From CAMYLR01 sp039590215 (GTDB taxonomy: Bacteria; Gemmatimonadota; Gemmatimonadetes; JACCXV01; JAHWKZ01): 32,764 nucleotides of DNA. The notes below the pieces were generated by a model that saw nothing but the letters and a program-made list of their open reading frames with translations, was not told the origin of the DNA and did no database searches. A program made the translations under genes and the position numbers. The DNA lies in the NCBI GenBank assembly GCA_039590215.1, contig JBDHFX010000005.1:1-32764 (forward strand), in the 5' to 3' direction. The first letter of the stretch is position 1. Each line of letters opens with the position of its first letter. Shown piece after piece: positions 15,439-23,943 of the stretch.

Positions 15439-18398
15439 TAATTGTACCCGATGAAAAACGAGAAGTGGTTGTCCTCGTCCTCGAAGGGGAACAGATGTCG
15501 CTTCTCATCAATATCGAATCGACGCGCCCAGTCGACTCGCAAGATGAACGCCCCGAAAAGTGGGTACCGCACGGATGCCCCATAGGACCCGAGCAAGCCT
15601 GGCCATCCGAGGTCCTCGATCTCTCCGTCGTCGCTTCGCACCACCTCACCATCCGACCAGGCATTGCCCAAGTCTACAAAGACACCACCCCAGATCCCCT
15701 GAGACAAGAGTGTCCCCATTCCGCTCCTAAACCGGTTCGGGCGCAAGATGGGAAACCGCCACTCCTGGTTGATTAGCAGCGTGCGGCTACCGTTTAAAAC
15801 GGAGGTCGGGTAGCCCCGCAGGGAAAGCGGTCCACCCAGGAAATAGAAGGTCGGGATGTCCCCACTGGAGTACCGAGCGCGACCACGCACAGCGACTGTC
15901 GTGTTGACTGACGTCCGCAAGTACTTCCGCGCATCGACCAATACATTGGCAGTCTCCAGCTGTCCCTCACTCAGGTTGAAGATTGGTGCAACGGTCACGT
16001 TGATCCGCTGCCCGTCGACCGGGCCCACCGGACCCCACAACGAGTTGTCAAACACGTAACCAATCAGTCCGGTCAACAGCCATGCGTCGCGGAAGAAGAA
16101 GGGATCATCAAACTCGTCAGGCCCGGCGGGCAACTCAGTCAAATCGTTGCGCTCAAAACCCAGGCCGAGTTCGAGACGCTGGAACTTGGACATGGGGTAC
16201 ATGGCGATGCCCGAGACACCCCACCGCTGCTCGAAGAAATCGTTGCGCACACCGATGCCGGGCTCGTCAAAACCGCCGCGCTCGAACTCTTGTCCCAGCA
16301 GCGAGTCGAAGAAAGACCGGAGTCGATAGGCGGTGATCCCCCAGTTGAAGCGCCGCTTGAGATTGACATAGGTCAGCGCTCCAGTAAAACCGGAGAACAG
16401 GTTTGTCCGGCCGGACTGCGAATTCACCAGCGCCGCCACGAGGTGATCGCCGAGCATGTCGGAGAAGAACACAGTAGCCCCCTCGCCACGACCGCCATCT
16501 TCACTAAAGGCCAACGCTGCCGTCGCGAAGTCGAGGCCGAACTTGCGATCGTATTCGCGCTGCACGTACTCCTCCGGCTCGGCCATGCTCTTCTCCCACT
16601 CCCACTCGGTAGCCTCCCCGTCGATTGCGAGCGAGAATGACGCCGGTACGTTCTTCGCAATCGGGACCCGGTAGATCCCGTACGCAATGTCTTCATAGGA
16701 AGTGAAGACGGCGCCATCCTGACCGTCCTCCCTGTACCAACGAGGGTGCATTGCGCCCGCCGTTAGGGCCGTCACACGACGACCGTTCCCCTCGCGGTCG
16801 ACGACATGGACGTCAAGCGTCCCGGCTCGGTCGGATGAAAACACGAGTTGCTTGCCATCCGGGGACCAATCGGGGTCGCGGTCGACCCAGCGACCAAACG
16901 TCAGCGGCCGGAGCTCACCGGTCGCGACGTCGATGAGATAGAGGTTCCGTGCGCCTTCGCTCCCAAACGGGGTTCGATCACTGCCAAACGCAATAACATC
17001 CCCGGTCGGTGACCAGCTGGGCGTCGAGTCGAGGTACCGATCTTGGGTCAGCCGTTCGAGTTGATCTGTGGCGGTGTCCCAGACGTAGAGATCCGAATAG
17101 CCATCGGCCATCTGGCCAACGAAAGCCAATTGGCGCCCGTCCGGTGCCCACGTCGGCGAAACGATCACCACTAGGTGCTTCCATTGTCCCTTCAGCTTCC
17201 GCTTCCCGGACTCCAGCTCGTGGACGTAGACAGCATCCCTGGCGCCCGACTTGGCGACGAAAGCGAGTTGACCGCGATCGCTGATGTCGAGCAGGCTCAG
17301 AAGCGGGTGAACCGTTTCCAGGTCGCCCGAGCGACCCCCAGTGATCTTGGTGTCGACATGGTGGTTTTCTCCGAACAGATCGGCGGTATTGATGCTGGTG
17401 TAGCCGGACTGAATCGTGACATAGGCCAACCCGTGTTTCTCGGTGCGGATCGATTCAGGAACGACTGCCGGGGTAAAATTCAGCCGGCCTTTCGTAACAA
17501 CAGGGATCGCCGTCGTTGCGGCTGGCTTTTCGACAGCCAGCGTCGGGAAGTACTGCTGCCGGAGATGACGGTGCCAGATCTCGGTGAGCTCGTTCAGGCG
17601 CAGCCCGTAGACTTTTCTGAAAGCGGTCGAAAAATTGCGGTACTTCCACTCGCTCTCCATGAGCTCTACCAATCGCTCTTCGCCAAACTCCTGGCCCAGG
17701 AACTCCATCAAGTTCTGGCCGAGCTTGTACGCAGCAAACGAGCCGGCGAACCGATCTAGCCCTGAAACCGACGGCACACGCCCGTTCAGCAGCAGGTCAC
17801 GAACAACCAGATCTCCCTCTGGGGTCCACGGGCCTGACCAGAATTCGGCCAGTCCTTCAACGAACCAAAACGGTGATCGCCACTCGTTACCACCGGGATG
17901 GAGCCGCTTGTAATGCGCCCCCTTGCGGGCCTGAAAAACGTGAACGAGCTCGTGGCGAATCACACGTCGGAAATCTGAGTATGAGCCATTGAAAGGAAGC
18001 GCCACTCGACCCTTGAGAAACTCTGTAAAACCGGCTACTCCTTCGGGAATAAAAAACGGCACAATGTTGGTCTGCTCGAAGTGTTGATGACTGGCGTAGA
18101 CGACCAACGGGATCCGGTCCTTCGGACTGTACGAGAACTTCCGCTCTAGGAAAGCGAATGACTCCTCGGCGTAGTCGAGCCCGATCAGCGCCAGCTCTCG
18201 TTCTTCAGGATAGTAGTAGAGGTCGACGTGCTCGCCGGTCAGGATTTCCCAGCTGAAGTCATCGTACTGGATCTTGTTTTTACCGAAACGGGAGTACTGA
18301 GCATCGGCCGGCGCCGCCGAGAGGAAGGCTAGAGCACATATGATGGGCAGACACGAGCCGACCACGAGAGAGCGTCGATCAGACGAGAGTTGAGCCAA
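15435..18398 (-). CDS. Exported gluzincin peptidase - PD40 propeller - Omp85-type barrel fusion
   Basis: A 987-residue protein with a signal peptide (CALAFLSAAPADA, then QYS) and three parts. Residues about 45-290 are a zinc-peptidase domain of the gluzincin (peptidase MA-like) type, with HELVH (149-153) and a downstream Glu in WFVEGLAEF (about 181). Residues about 370-570 form a TolB-like propeller with repeats such as TWAPDGRQLAFVG, SWSPTGDVIAFGSDR and DWSPDGKQLVFSSDR. Residues about 620-987 are a beta-barrel with LGGPLSLRGYP (854-864), the signature of Omp85/surface-antigen barrels, and an aromatic C-terminal strand. No POTRA domains are seen. The TTG at 18398 is chosen because AGGAGG lies about 7 nt upstream. 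It closes the rpsB-to-rseP operon. Surface proteolysis is inferred. Confidence 0.85.
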   Translation of the reverse strand: MAQLSSDRRSLVVGSCLPIICALAFLSAAPADAQYSRFGKNKIQYDDFSWEILTGEHVDLYYYPEERELALIGLDYAEESFAFLERKFSYSPKDRIPLVVYASHQHFEQTNIVPFFIPEGVAGFTEFLKGRVALPFNGSYSDFRRVIRHELVHVFQARKGAHYKRLHPGGNEWRSPFWFVEGLAEFWSGPWTPEGDLVVRDLLLNGRVPSVSGLDRFAGSFAAYKLGQNLMEFLGQEFGEERLVELMESEWKYRNFSTAFRKVYGLRLNELTEIWHRHLRQQYFPTLAVEKPAATTAIPVVTKGRLNFTPAVVPESIRTEKHGLAYVTIQSGYTSINTADLFGENHHVDTKITGGRSGDLETVHPLLSLLDISDRGQLAFVAKSGARDAVYVHELESGKRKLKGQWKHLVVIVSPTWAPDGRQLAFVGQMADGYSDLYVWDTATDQLERLTQDRYLDSTPSWSPTGDVIAFGSDRTPFGSEGARNLYLIDVATGELRPLTFGRWVDRDPDWSPDGKQLVFSSDRAGTLDVHVVDREGNGRRVTALTAGAMHPRWYREDGQDGAVFTSYEDIAYGIYRVPIAKNVPASFSLAIDGEATEWEWEKSMAEPEEYVQREYDRKFGLDFATAALAFSEDGGRGEGATVFFSDMLGDHLVAALVNSQSGRTNLFSGFTGALTYVNLKRRFNWGITAYRLRSFFDSLLGQEFERGGFDEPGIGVRNDFFEQRWGVSGIAMYPMSKFQRLELGLGFERNDLTELPAGPDEFDDPFFFRDAWLLTGLIGYVFDNSLWGPVGPVDGQRINVTVAPIFNLSEGQLETANVLVDARKYLRTSVNTTVAVRGRARYSSGDIPTFYFLGGPLSLRGYPTSVLNGSRTLLINQEWRFPILRPNRFRSGMGTLLSQGIWGGVFVDLGNAWSDGEVVRSDDGEIEDLGWPGLLGSYGASVRYPLFGAFILRVDWARRFDIDEKRHLFPFEDEDNHFSFFIGYNY

Positions 18399-18467
18399 AG
18401 AAAGCCTCCTAGAGCGGCACGCGAAACCGAGTTTTCGCCTAAACGTTCGGCACCGGCCTCAGGTTGG

Positions 18468-18869
18468 TCAAGCGTCGCCACCCAGGGCGCGGGCTACCGC
18501 CTCCGGGATCCGGCGCGGCCGCCGGTCGCTGTCAAGCGCCACCAGCGTGGTCTCCCCCTGCGCGATCGATCGACCCCGAATGACCAGATCGTAAGTGAAA
18601 ACGACGGTCCGGCTCTTGAGATTCCGGATCGACGTCGAGATCTCTACCTCGTCATCGTAGCGCGCGGCACCTACGTAACGGCATTTGGCGTCGGCAACCG
18701 CAAAGAACACACCCTTTTCCTCCAGCCGTCGGTATGGGAAACCCGCCGCGGCTAGCAGCTCCGTTCGAGCTACCTCCATCCATACCAAGTAGTTGGCGTG
18801 GTAAGCGACACCTTGCTGATCGGTCTCCGCGTATCGGACGCACACGCGGGTCACGCCGGTCACACTCAT
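18468..18869 (-). CDS. YbgC/4HBT-type acyl-CoA thioesterase
   Basis: A 133-residue hot-dog-fold thioesterase. The N-terminal active-site region RYAETDQQGVAYHANYLVWMEVAR fits the 4-hydroxybenzoyl-CoA thioesterase signature, with the catalytic Asp in ETDQQG and the YHANYLxWxExAR helix; the rest has the expected KCRYVGAARYDDEVEI strand. YbgC relatives hydrolyse short acyl-CoAs and in proteobacteria are linked to the Tol-Pal operon, but no tol gene is nearby here. Start ATG 18869 overlaps the stop of the upstream gene as ATGA. The spacer to the next gene (18399-18467) holds a small hairpin (GCGAAA...TTTCGC) and no clear promoter. Confidence 0.88.
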   Translation of the reverse strand: MSVTGVTRVCVRYAETDQQGVAYHANYLVWMEVARTELLAAAGFPYRRLEEKGVFFAVADAKCRYVGAARYDDEVEISTSIRNLKSRTVVFTYDLVIRGRSIAQGETTLVALDSDRRPRRIPEAVARALGGDA

Positions 18870-19471
18870 ATCAATCCGACGTCAGCGAGCAGGCGTTCGA
18901 CACGTTCCTCCTCGCCCCACTCAGACGCGGTCTTTCTCGTGGCAGCGACCAGAACCTCCGGTGAAACACCAGCATTGATCGCACCCTTCAAATGGGCCGC
19001 AAGCTGGCGATCCGCAGCTACCGCAATCAGCGCGCCGACCGCTGCCAACTCCCTGCACGCCGGGTCCGGCCCGGGCCGGCTTAGCACTTTTCCGTAGCCT
19101 TCTGCCAGCGTCCAATCCGCGAGGGCCGGGTGTAACCGTCTCAACCGACGCTGCAGGGCCTCGAAATTCTGACCATAAACGAGGCGGCAGAGGCGTTCCC
19201 CACGCGCCCGCCATTCAGCCGGCTGGTCGGGTTCCGGCCCGAGAGGCGTCTCGCGCCCACCGCTCTCGGACGCCCAAGCCTGCCAGGTAAAGAACGCATT
19301 GATCGCGCTCGGGAAACCAGCAAAGAGATAGGTCTGCAACAGATACTCCTCGACATCGGCTGCCGGCAGCAATCCACGCGCTCGCTCGAGCACTTCGCGC
19401 AGTCGATCACGGCCACCACGCGCGGCGGCGGCACCCAGCGCTACGATCGCTGTCGCCTCGGCGACTATCAC
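18866..19471 (-). CDS. Carboxymuconolactone decarboxylase-like (AhpD-fold) protein
   Basis: A 201-residue all-helical protein. The C-terminal half, CRELAAVGALIAVAADRQLAAHLKGAINAGVSPEVLVAATRK, fits the CMD family pattern 'RELxxLAxAxxxxxxxQLxxHxxxAxxxGxxxxEI'. The N-terminal half has a similar element (EEYLLQTYLFAGFPSAINAF), so it may be a two-copy CMD fold. The CxxC pair that gives AhpD its peroxidase activity is absent, so disulphide-based antioxidant function is unlikely. It is coupled by 4-nt overlaps both to the asparaginase gene upstream and to the thioesterase downstream. The biochemical role is unknown. Confidence 0.78.
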   Translation of the reverse strand: MIVAEATAIVALGAAAARGGRDRLREVLERARGLLPAADVEEYLLQTYLFAGFPSAINAFFTWQAWASESGGRETPLGPEPDQPAEWRARGERLCRLVYGQNFEALQRRLRRLHPALADWTLAEGYGKVLSRPGPDPACRELAAVGALIAVAADRQLAAHLKGAINAGVSPEVLVAATRKTASEWGEEERVERLLADVGLI

Positions 19472-20532
19472 AATGCGTCTGTAGATGGGAGTTGGGCATC
19501 AAGATGACCAACCACGTCCCCAGCCCAATTCGTCACCTCGGGCCGAGCAAACGCATCCAACCCTGACGAGTCGATGGCCCCGAACTCAACCAACAGCGCC
19601 ACCAGTGCTACGTCCTGAGCGCGACGCGCGCCGTCTACGATCTTCAGTGCCAGACCGCGACCTTCACCGCGCAACGCTCCACAGTAGACGCCTTCAGCAC
19701 CGGTCTTGACAACTACCCGCTCGCCATGCGCCGCCATGATCGCCGTGCACAACCGATCGGACCCGGCAACGTGCTCCGGGTGCGCCGCCATCGCGTCGAA
19801 CGCCTTCCCGACTGCACGGGCGAGGTCGGTATCACGTGCTTGATCGGCCGCTGCCAACCGCGCGTATGCAGTCGCCATCGAGTGAATCGAGACCGCGAAG
19901 GTCGGGAGCCCACAACCGTCGACCGCGACCCCAATCGATGACTCGTCGACACCCGCCAACACGGCGACCAGCGAGCGAATCCGGCGCTGCAATGGGTGAT
20001 CCGGGTCAAGATACGTATCGAGTGGCCAACCTTCGGCTTTGCACACCGCCAACATCCCAGCGTGCTTGCCACTACAGTTGTTGTGCAGGCTCGAGGGCTC
20101 TTCGCCCAGCCGACGCAGGCTCTTCGCAGCTGGTGGGTGTAACGGCTCGTGCGGTCCACATTGGAGCGACTCGACATCGATCCGAGCCTTTGCCAGGATC
20201 GTCGTTACCGCGTCGATTTGAAATGGCTCGCCGTTATGGGAAGAGACCATGACCGCAATCTCTGCTGACGTGAAACCGAATCGGTCGATCAACCCCCGCT
20301 CGATCAACGGCAAGACTTGGATCGGTTTGGCGGAGGAGCGCAGGTACGCACGGTGCTCCGGCTCGCCGTAGAGCGCGAGCGCGGCGCCATCGGAGTCAAC
20401 AAACGCCGCGTCCAGCGCGTGAACCGACTCGATCTCCGCACCCCGCCAGAGCCGCACGCCGGCGTCGCGATGCGCGGTTGGTGCCTCGATTACAGCCCGA
20501 CGAGTCGGAGAATATCGGCGGTAAACGCCCAC
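19468..20532 (-). CDS. L-asparaginase II family (Rhizobium-type) amidohydrolase
   Basis: Hydrolyses L-asparagine to aspartate and ammonia; family PF06089, unrelated to the bacterial type I/II enzymes used clinically. In the 354-residue frame, S66-x-x-K69 lies in YLRSSAKPIQ, Ser98 in VMVSSHNGE, Cys153 and Lys156 in NNCSGKHAGM, and Cys207 in VDGCGLPTF. As I recall it, these correspond with one constant offset to the Ser-Lys pair, second Ser and Zn-binding Cys/Lys/Cys of R. etli ReAV, which argues for an active enzyme. The start is uncertain: GTG 20532 overlaps rseP by 43 nt, while GTG 20457 would avoid the overlap and give 329 residues; neither has a Shine-Dalgarno. Confidence 0.88.
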   Translation of the reverse strand: MGVYRRYSPTRRAVIEAPTAHRDAGVRLWRGAEIESVHALDAAFVDSDGAALALYGEPEHRAYLRSSAKPIQVLPLIERGLIDRFGFTSAEIAVMVSSHNGEPFQIDAVTTILAKARIDVESLQCGPHEPLHPPAAKSLRRLGEEPSSLHNNCSGKHAGMLAVCKAEGWPLDTYLDPDHPLQRRIRSLVAVLAGVDESSIGVAVDGCGLPTFAVSIHSMATAYARLAAADQARDTDLARAVGKAFDAMAAHPEHVAGSDRLCTAIMAAHGERVVVKTGAEGVYCGALRGEGRGLALKIVDGARRAQDVALVALLVEFGAIDSSGLDAFARPEVTNWAGDVVGHLDAQLPSTDAL

Positions 20533-21860
20533 GCCATTAGCACGAGCAGAAACACCAGACCGAGCTGCGAGAGGCGCAGCTTTTGGTTCGACGACAATGG
20601 CCGTCCACGCATACCCTCGATCCCGAGAAAAAGCACGTGCCCGCCGTCAAGCACGGGTATCGGAAGCAAGTTGAGGATCGCCAGATTGATGGAGAAAAGA
20701 GCGATCCAACCCAACAAGCTGCTAAATCCTCGGCGCGCGAAATGGCCCGTCATCTGTCCGATCGCCACTGGACCCCCCAGGGCGCGCAGGCTGACCCCAC
20801 CAGAGACCAGCTGATACAGGCCGTTGGTAATGAGCGACCCAGCGCGCCAAGTCGACAGACTGCCCACCATGATCGCCTCGCGGAATCCGAGTTCGATATT
20901 CCCGACGGCCGCGGTCACACCGAGCCACCCCATGTCTACAAACTTGCCGTCGCTTGGACGTGGGTTCTTCTCGGAGCCCGTCCGGACATCAACCGTCACC
21001 AGGGTTCCACTGCCTGCTGGGCGTTCGACGACCACCGACATGTCCTGATCCGGGCGTTCGCGAACTAGCCGTGTAACGTCCACGAAGGCATCGGTCCCGA
21101 TCCCATCGATCGATACGATTCGGTCGTTCACTTGAATGCCCGCCTGCGCGGCCGGTCCATCCGCCTGGAGCTCCGCTATTAGTGGCTCGACGCGCGCGAT
21201 TAGCCCGCTCGACAGCGCTCGTCGATCATCATCATCGCGGACCGGCACCGAAACCGTCTCGCCAGATGCCAAAGCGAAATCGACAACACCATCTTGACCG
21301 TGGGCGATCGCAGCATCGACCTCGTACCAGTTTTCCACCGGTTGGCCTTCGACCCCAACGATCGTCGTCCCGCTCGGTAACGCAGTCAATTGCCCAAACC
21401 GCCGGGCAGCAAGGCTGTCCACCTCTTCGACCGTGGTGCCCAATACGGTCGGTCTGCCTTCGCTCAAGGCCAGCGAGACAAAGATCACCCATCCCAATGC
21501 GAAGTTCATGAGCACACCGGCGCTCACGACCAACAACCGCACCGGGATCGACTTGTTGTCGAACCGTTGTTCCGGTGGAACGTTTAGCTCCTCGTCGATC
21601 ATTTCCTCGATCGGACCACCCTCAAGCTGTTCGAACGCCTCCTCGCCCTCCATTCCGGCCATCTTGACATAGCCGCCGAACGGAACCGCGGACAAACAGT
21701 AATCGGTCTCACCATACCGGATACCAGCGACCCGAGGCCCGAGCCCAATTGAGAATCGAGGCACCGCAATCCCGGCCCACTTGGCGGTCAGGAAGTGGCC
21801 TAGCTCATGGATGAAGACGAGCAGGCCGAGAACGAGAATCGTGAGGATGAGGGTCTGCAT
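20490..21860 (-). CDS. rseP: RseP-type site-2 intramembrane zinc metalloprotease
   Basis: Inner-membrane protease of the S2P family that cleaves anti-sigma factors and remnant signal peptides. Starting at ATG 21860 (GGGAG 6 nt upstream) gives 456 residues beginning MQTLILTILVLGLLVFIHEL. An in-frame start at 21938 would add 26 residues from dxr antisense context and is rejected. The zinc motif HELGH sits in the first helix, AVPFGGYVKMAGM follows, then two consecutive PDZ-like regions (about 165-235 and 250-320), and the third ligand region NLLPIPVLDGGHVLF near the C-terminus. It follows dxr by 11 nt in the canonical order. No sigma factor or anti-sigma gene is in the window, so its substrate is unknown. 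Confidence 0.94.
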   Translation of the reverse strand: MQTLILTILVLGLLVFIHELGHFLTAKWAGIAVPRFSIGLGPRVAGIRYGETDYCLSAVPFGGYVKMAGMEGEEAFEQLEGGPIEEMIDEELNVPPEQRFDNKSIPVRLLVVSAGVLMNFALGWVIFVSLALSEGRPTVLGTTVEEVDSLAARRFGQLTALPSGTTIVGVEGQPVENWYEVDAAIAHGQDGVVDFALASGETVSVPVRDDDDRRALSSGLIARVEPLIAELQADGPAAQAGIQVNDRIVSIDGIGTDAFVDVTRLVRERPDQDMSVVVERPAGSGTLVTVDVRTGSEKNPRPSDGKFVDMGWLGVTAAVGNIELGFREAIMVGSLSTWRAGSLITNGLYQLVSGGVSLRALGGPVAIGQMTGHFARRGFSSLLGWIALFSINLAILNLLPIPVLDGGHVLFLGIEGMRGRPLSSNQKLRLSQLGLVFLLVLMAWAFTADILRLVGL

Positions 21861-21871
21861 TTCGCTCCCGT

Positions 21872-23053
21872 TTACCCCGCCGTTGCGGTCGGGGTCCGTT
21901 CGATGCCAGCCCAATCGGACACCCGCTGGCGGGCCCAAGTATCGGCGGCCATCAGCGTTTCGACGGAGCTCGCGTGCTCAGCGTGATGGGCGCCAAGGAC
22001 GCGCTCACACAACGACGCGATCTCGAGAAAGCCTATCTGGTTTGCAAGGAACGCGCCGACGGCCACTTCATTGGCGGCGTTGAAGACCGCCGGTGCCGTC
22101 CCGCCGATCTCGCCGGCCGCGCGGGCCAGGCCCAGCGCAGGAAACCGCTCCTCATCGGGAACCTCAAATGTCAACCCGCTCAGCCGCGTTAGGTCTACAC
22201 TCCGGCCAGAAGACGTTCGGTCGGGATAGGTGAGCGCGGCTCGTATCGGGGACCGCATGTCGGGTTCGCCGAGTTCCGCGAACAGTGCGCCGTCGGCCCA
22301 CTCCACCATGCCGTGTACGATCGACTGTGGATGAACGATGACATCGATTTCATCGTATGCAAGCCCGAATAAGTGATGGGCCTCGATAATCTCTAGACCT
22401 TTGTTCGCCAGCGTCGCTGAATCGACGGTGATCTTGGGTCCCATCGACCAGGTCGGATGGGCGAGCGCATCGCGCGCGTCGACGGCGGCGAGTTGTTCTG
22501 CCGGCGTTCCCCTGAAGGGTCCCCCACTGGCGGTCAGCACGATCCGCCGCGGCTGTTCTCCTGGACGATGCGCCAGGAGCTGCCAGATCGCACAGTGCTC
22601 GCTGTCGACGGGCAGCAACTGGTCACGCTCGGCGGCGGCCATCACCAGATCCCCTCCGACGACTAGCGATTCCTTGTTAGCCAACGCTACCCGTTTGCCG
22701 GCTTGGAGTGCGGCTAGCGTGGCCGGAAGTCCAGCCGCTCCGACAATGCCGTTCAGCACGACGTCGGTGCTGTCCCACGCTGCGAGCTCGGCCACCCCAT
22801 CGGGACCGCCAAGACAGCGCACGCCGGGACCGAACGCCGAGGCCTCGATCGCCTCGCGATGCGCGTTCGGGTTTGCGATCGCCACCGCCTGGGGCTGGAC
22901 CTGAACGGCGATCGCGGCCAGCTCGCGCCACTTGGTTTCGCACGACAAACCGACGATCTCGAACCGGCCCTCGAGTTCAGCAATCACGTCGAGCGCGCTT
23001 GCGCCAATCGAACCGCTGGCACCGAGAACAACGATCCGGGTCCGCTCGCTCAT
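21872..23053 (-). CDS. dxr: 1-deoxy-D-xylulose 5-phosphate reductoisomerase
   Basis: Second enzyme of the MEP pathway: NADPH-dependent conversion of DXP to 2-C-methyl-D-erythritol 4-phosphate. The 393 residues have the NADPH-binding start VVLGASGSIGASALDVI, the substrate region LTASGGPFRGT and the HPTWSMGPKITVDSATLANK signature, then LEIIEAHHLFGL; all match the family. The MEP product feeds UppS, encoded two genes upstream, which makes the grouping functionally sensible. ATG 23053 overlaps the cdsA stop as ATGA. Confidence 0.96.
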   Translation of the reverse strand: MSERTRIVVLGASGSIGASALDVIAELEGRFEIVGLSCETKWRELAAIAVQVQPQAVAIANPNAHREAIEASAFGPGVRCLGGPDGVAELAAWDSTDVVLNGIVGAAGLPATLAALQAGKRVALANKESLVVGGDLVMAAAERDQLLPVDSEHCAIWQLLAHRPGEQPRRIVLTASGGPFRGTPAEQLAAVDARDALAHPTWSMGPKITVDSATLANKGLEIIEAHHLFGLAYDEIDVIVHPQSIVHGMVEWADGALFAELGEPDMRSPIRAALTYPDRTSSGRSVDLTRLSGLTFEVPDEERFPALGLARAAGEIGGTAPAVFNAANEVAVGAFLANQIGFLEIASLCERVLGAHHAEHASSVETLMAADTWARQRVSDWAGIERTPTATAG

Positions 23054-23943
23054 AGCACGACCCCAACCAAGTAGTAATAGAAGAGCGGTACGGTAATGAG
23101 CATGCCATCGAATCGATCGAGTACGCCACCGTGCCCAGGAACTATCTGCGAGGCGTCCTTAACGCCTGCATCGCGCTTGAATGCCGACTCGATCAAGTCC
23201 CCGCACGGTGCAGCTACGCCAACCAGAGCACCGATCGCCAAACCGTGCACGGGTCCAAGTGGCGGAAACCACCGCGTCACCAGGCTCCCAGCAACCACGC
23301 CCAAGGCGATCGTCGCGACGAGGGCCACCACGGCGCCCTCAATCGACTTGCCTGGACTTACCCTAGACAGCAATGGCCTCTTCCCCCAGCTGAGCCCAGC
23401 AAAGTACGCGACCGTGTCGTTTGCCCAGGTCAGCAGAAGCGGTATCGCCAGCAGAATCGCTCCCAACCAGTACGGCGCACCTGCGATCTCGCGGCTGATC
23501 TCACGAACCAAGATCTGGTGACCGAACAACAAACCGGTATAGAGCGCACCCAACAGCGTGAACCCCACGGATGCGATCGCCTCGTGGCCCCGCGGATCGA
23601 GCATTTGCGCCGCGGCGACGCCGACTACGCCAGCAGCAAGCACAACGACCAGTAGCGCCGCGTCCCCCGGCGCCTGATAGAAAAACAGCGGAAAAACCAA
23701 GCCCAGTGCGATTCCGGGCACGAGTCGGGCCCGGTATGGCTTCTGCTCTGCCATACCGAAGAACTCGATCCCGGCCGCCACCGTCAACACCATCACGGCG
23801 AGCAGGAACAGCTCTCGGCCAACAACCATAGTGAGCACGAACGTGGGCGCCAGAACCGCTGCGGTGGCGAGTCGGAGGCCTAGTTTGCGGTCTAATCGCC
23901 GGCCGGGCACCGTCGGCTCGACCGGTGCGCTCGTGGTTCTCAA
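23050..23943 (-). CDS. cdsA: Phosphatidate cytidylyltransferase
   Basis: Makes CDP-diacylglycerol from phosphatidic acid and CTP at the inner membrane. I choose TTG 23943, whose bases overlap the uppS stop as TTGA, giving 297 residues. The longer frame to 24069 adds 42 arginine-rich residues that are uppS read in another frame. About eight hydrophobic helices are visible. The CDP-alcohol signature is complete near the C-terminus: SAFKRDAGVKDASQIVPGHG followed by GVLDRFD (K-R-x4-K-D...HGG-x-x-DR-x-D). The start codon choice rests on coupling and helix layout, not on a Shine-Dalgarno. Confidence 0.93.
   Translation of the reverse strand: MRTTSAPVEPTVPGRRLDRKLGLRLATAAVLAPTFVLTMVVGRELFLLAVMVLTVAAGIEFFGMAEQKPYRARLVPGIALGLVFPLFFYQAPGDAALLVVVLAAGVVGVAAAQMLDPRGHEAIASVGFTLLGALYTGLLFGHQILVREISREIAGAPYWLGAILLAIPLLLTWANDTVAYFAGLSWGKRPLLSRVSPGKSIEGAVVALVATIALGVVAGSLVTRWFPPLGPVHGLAIGALVGVAAPCGDLIESAFKRDAGVKDASQIVPGHGGVLDRFDGMLITVPLFYYYLVGVVL

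Noticed and set aside
18399..18467. TTGACC near 18466-18471 as a promoter for the 987-residue gene
   Set aside because: No acceptable -10 hexamer at 16-18 nt; the gene probably relies on read-through or a weaker promoter I cannot define.
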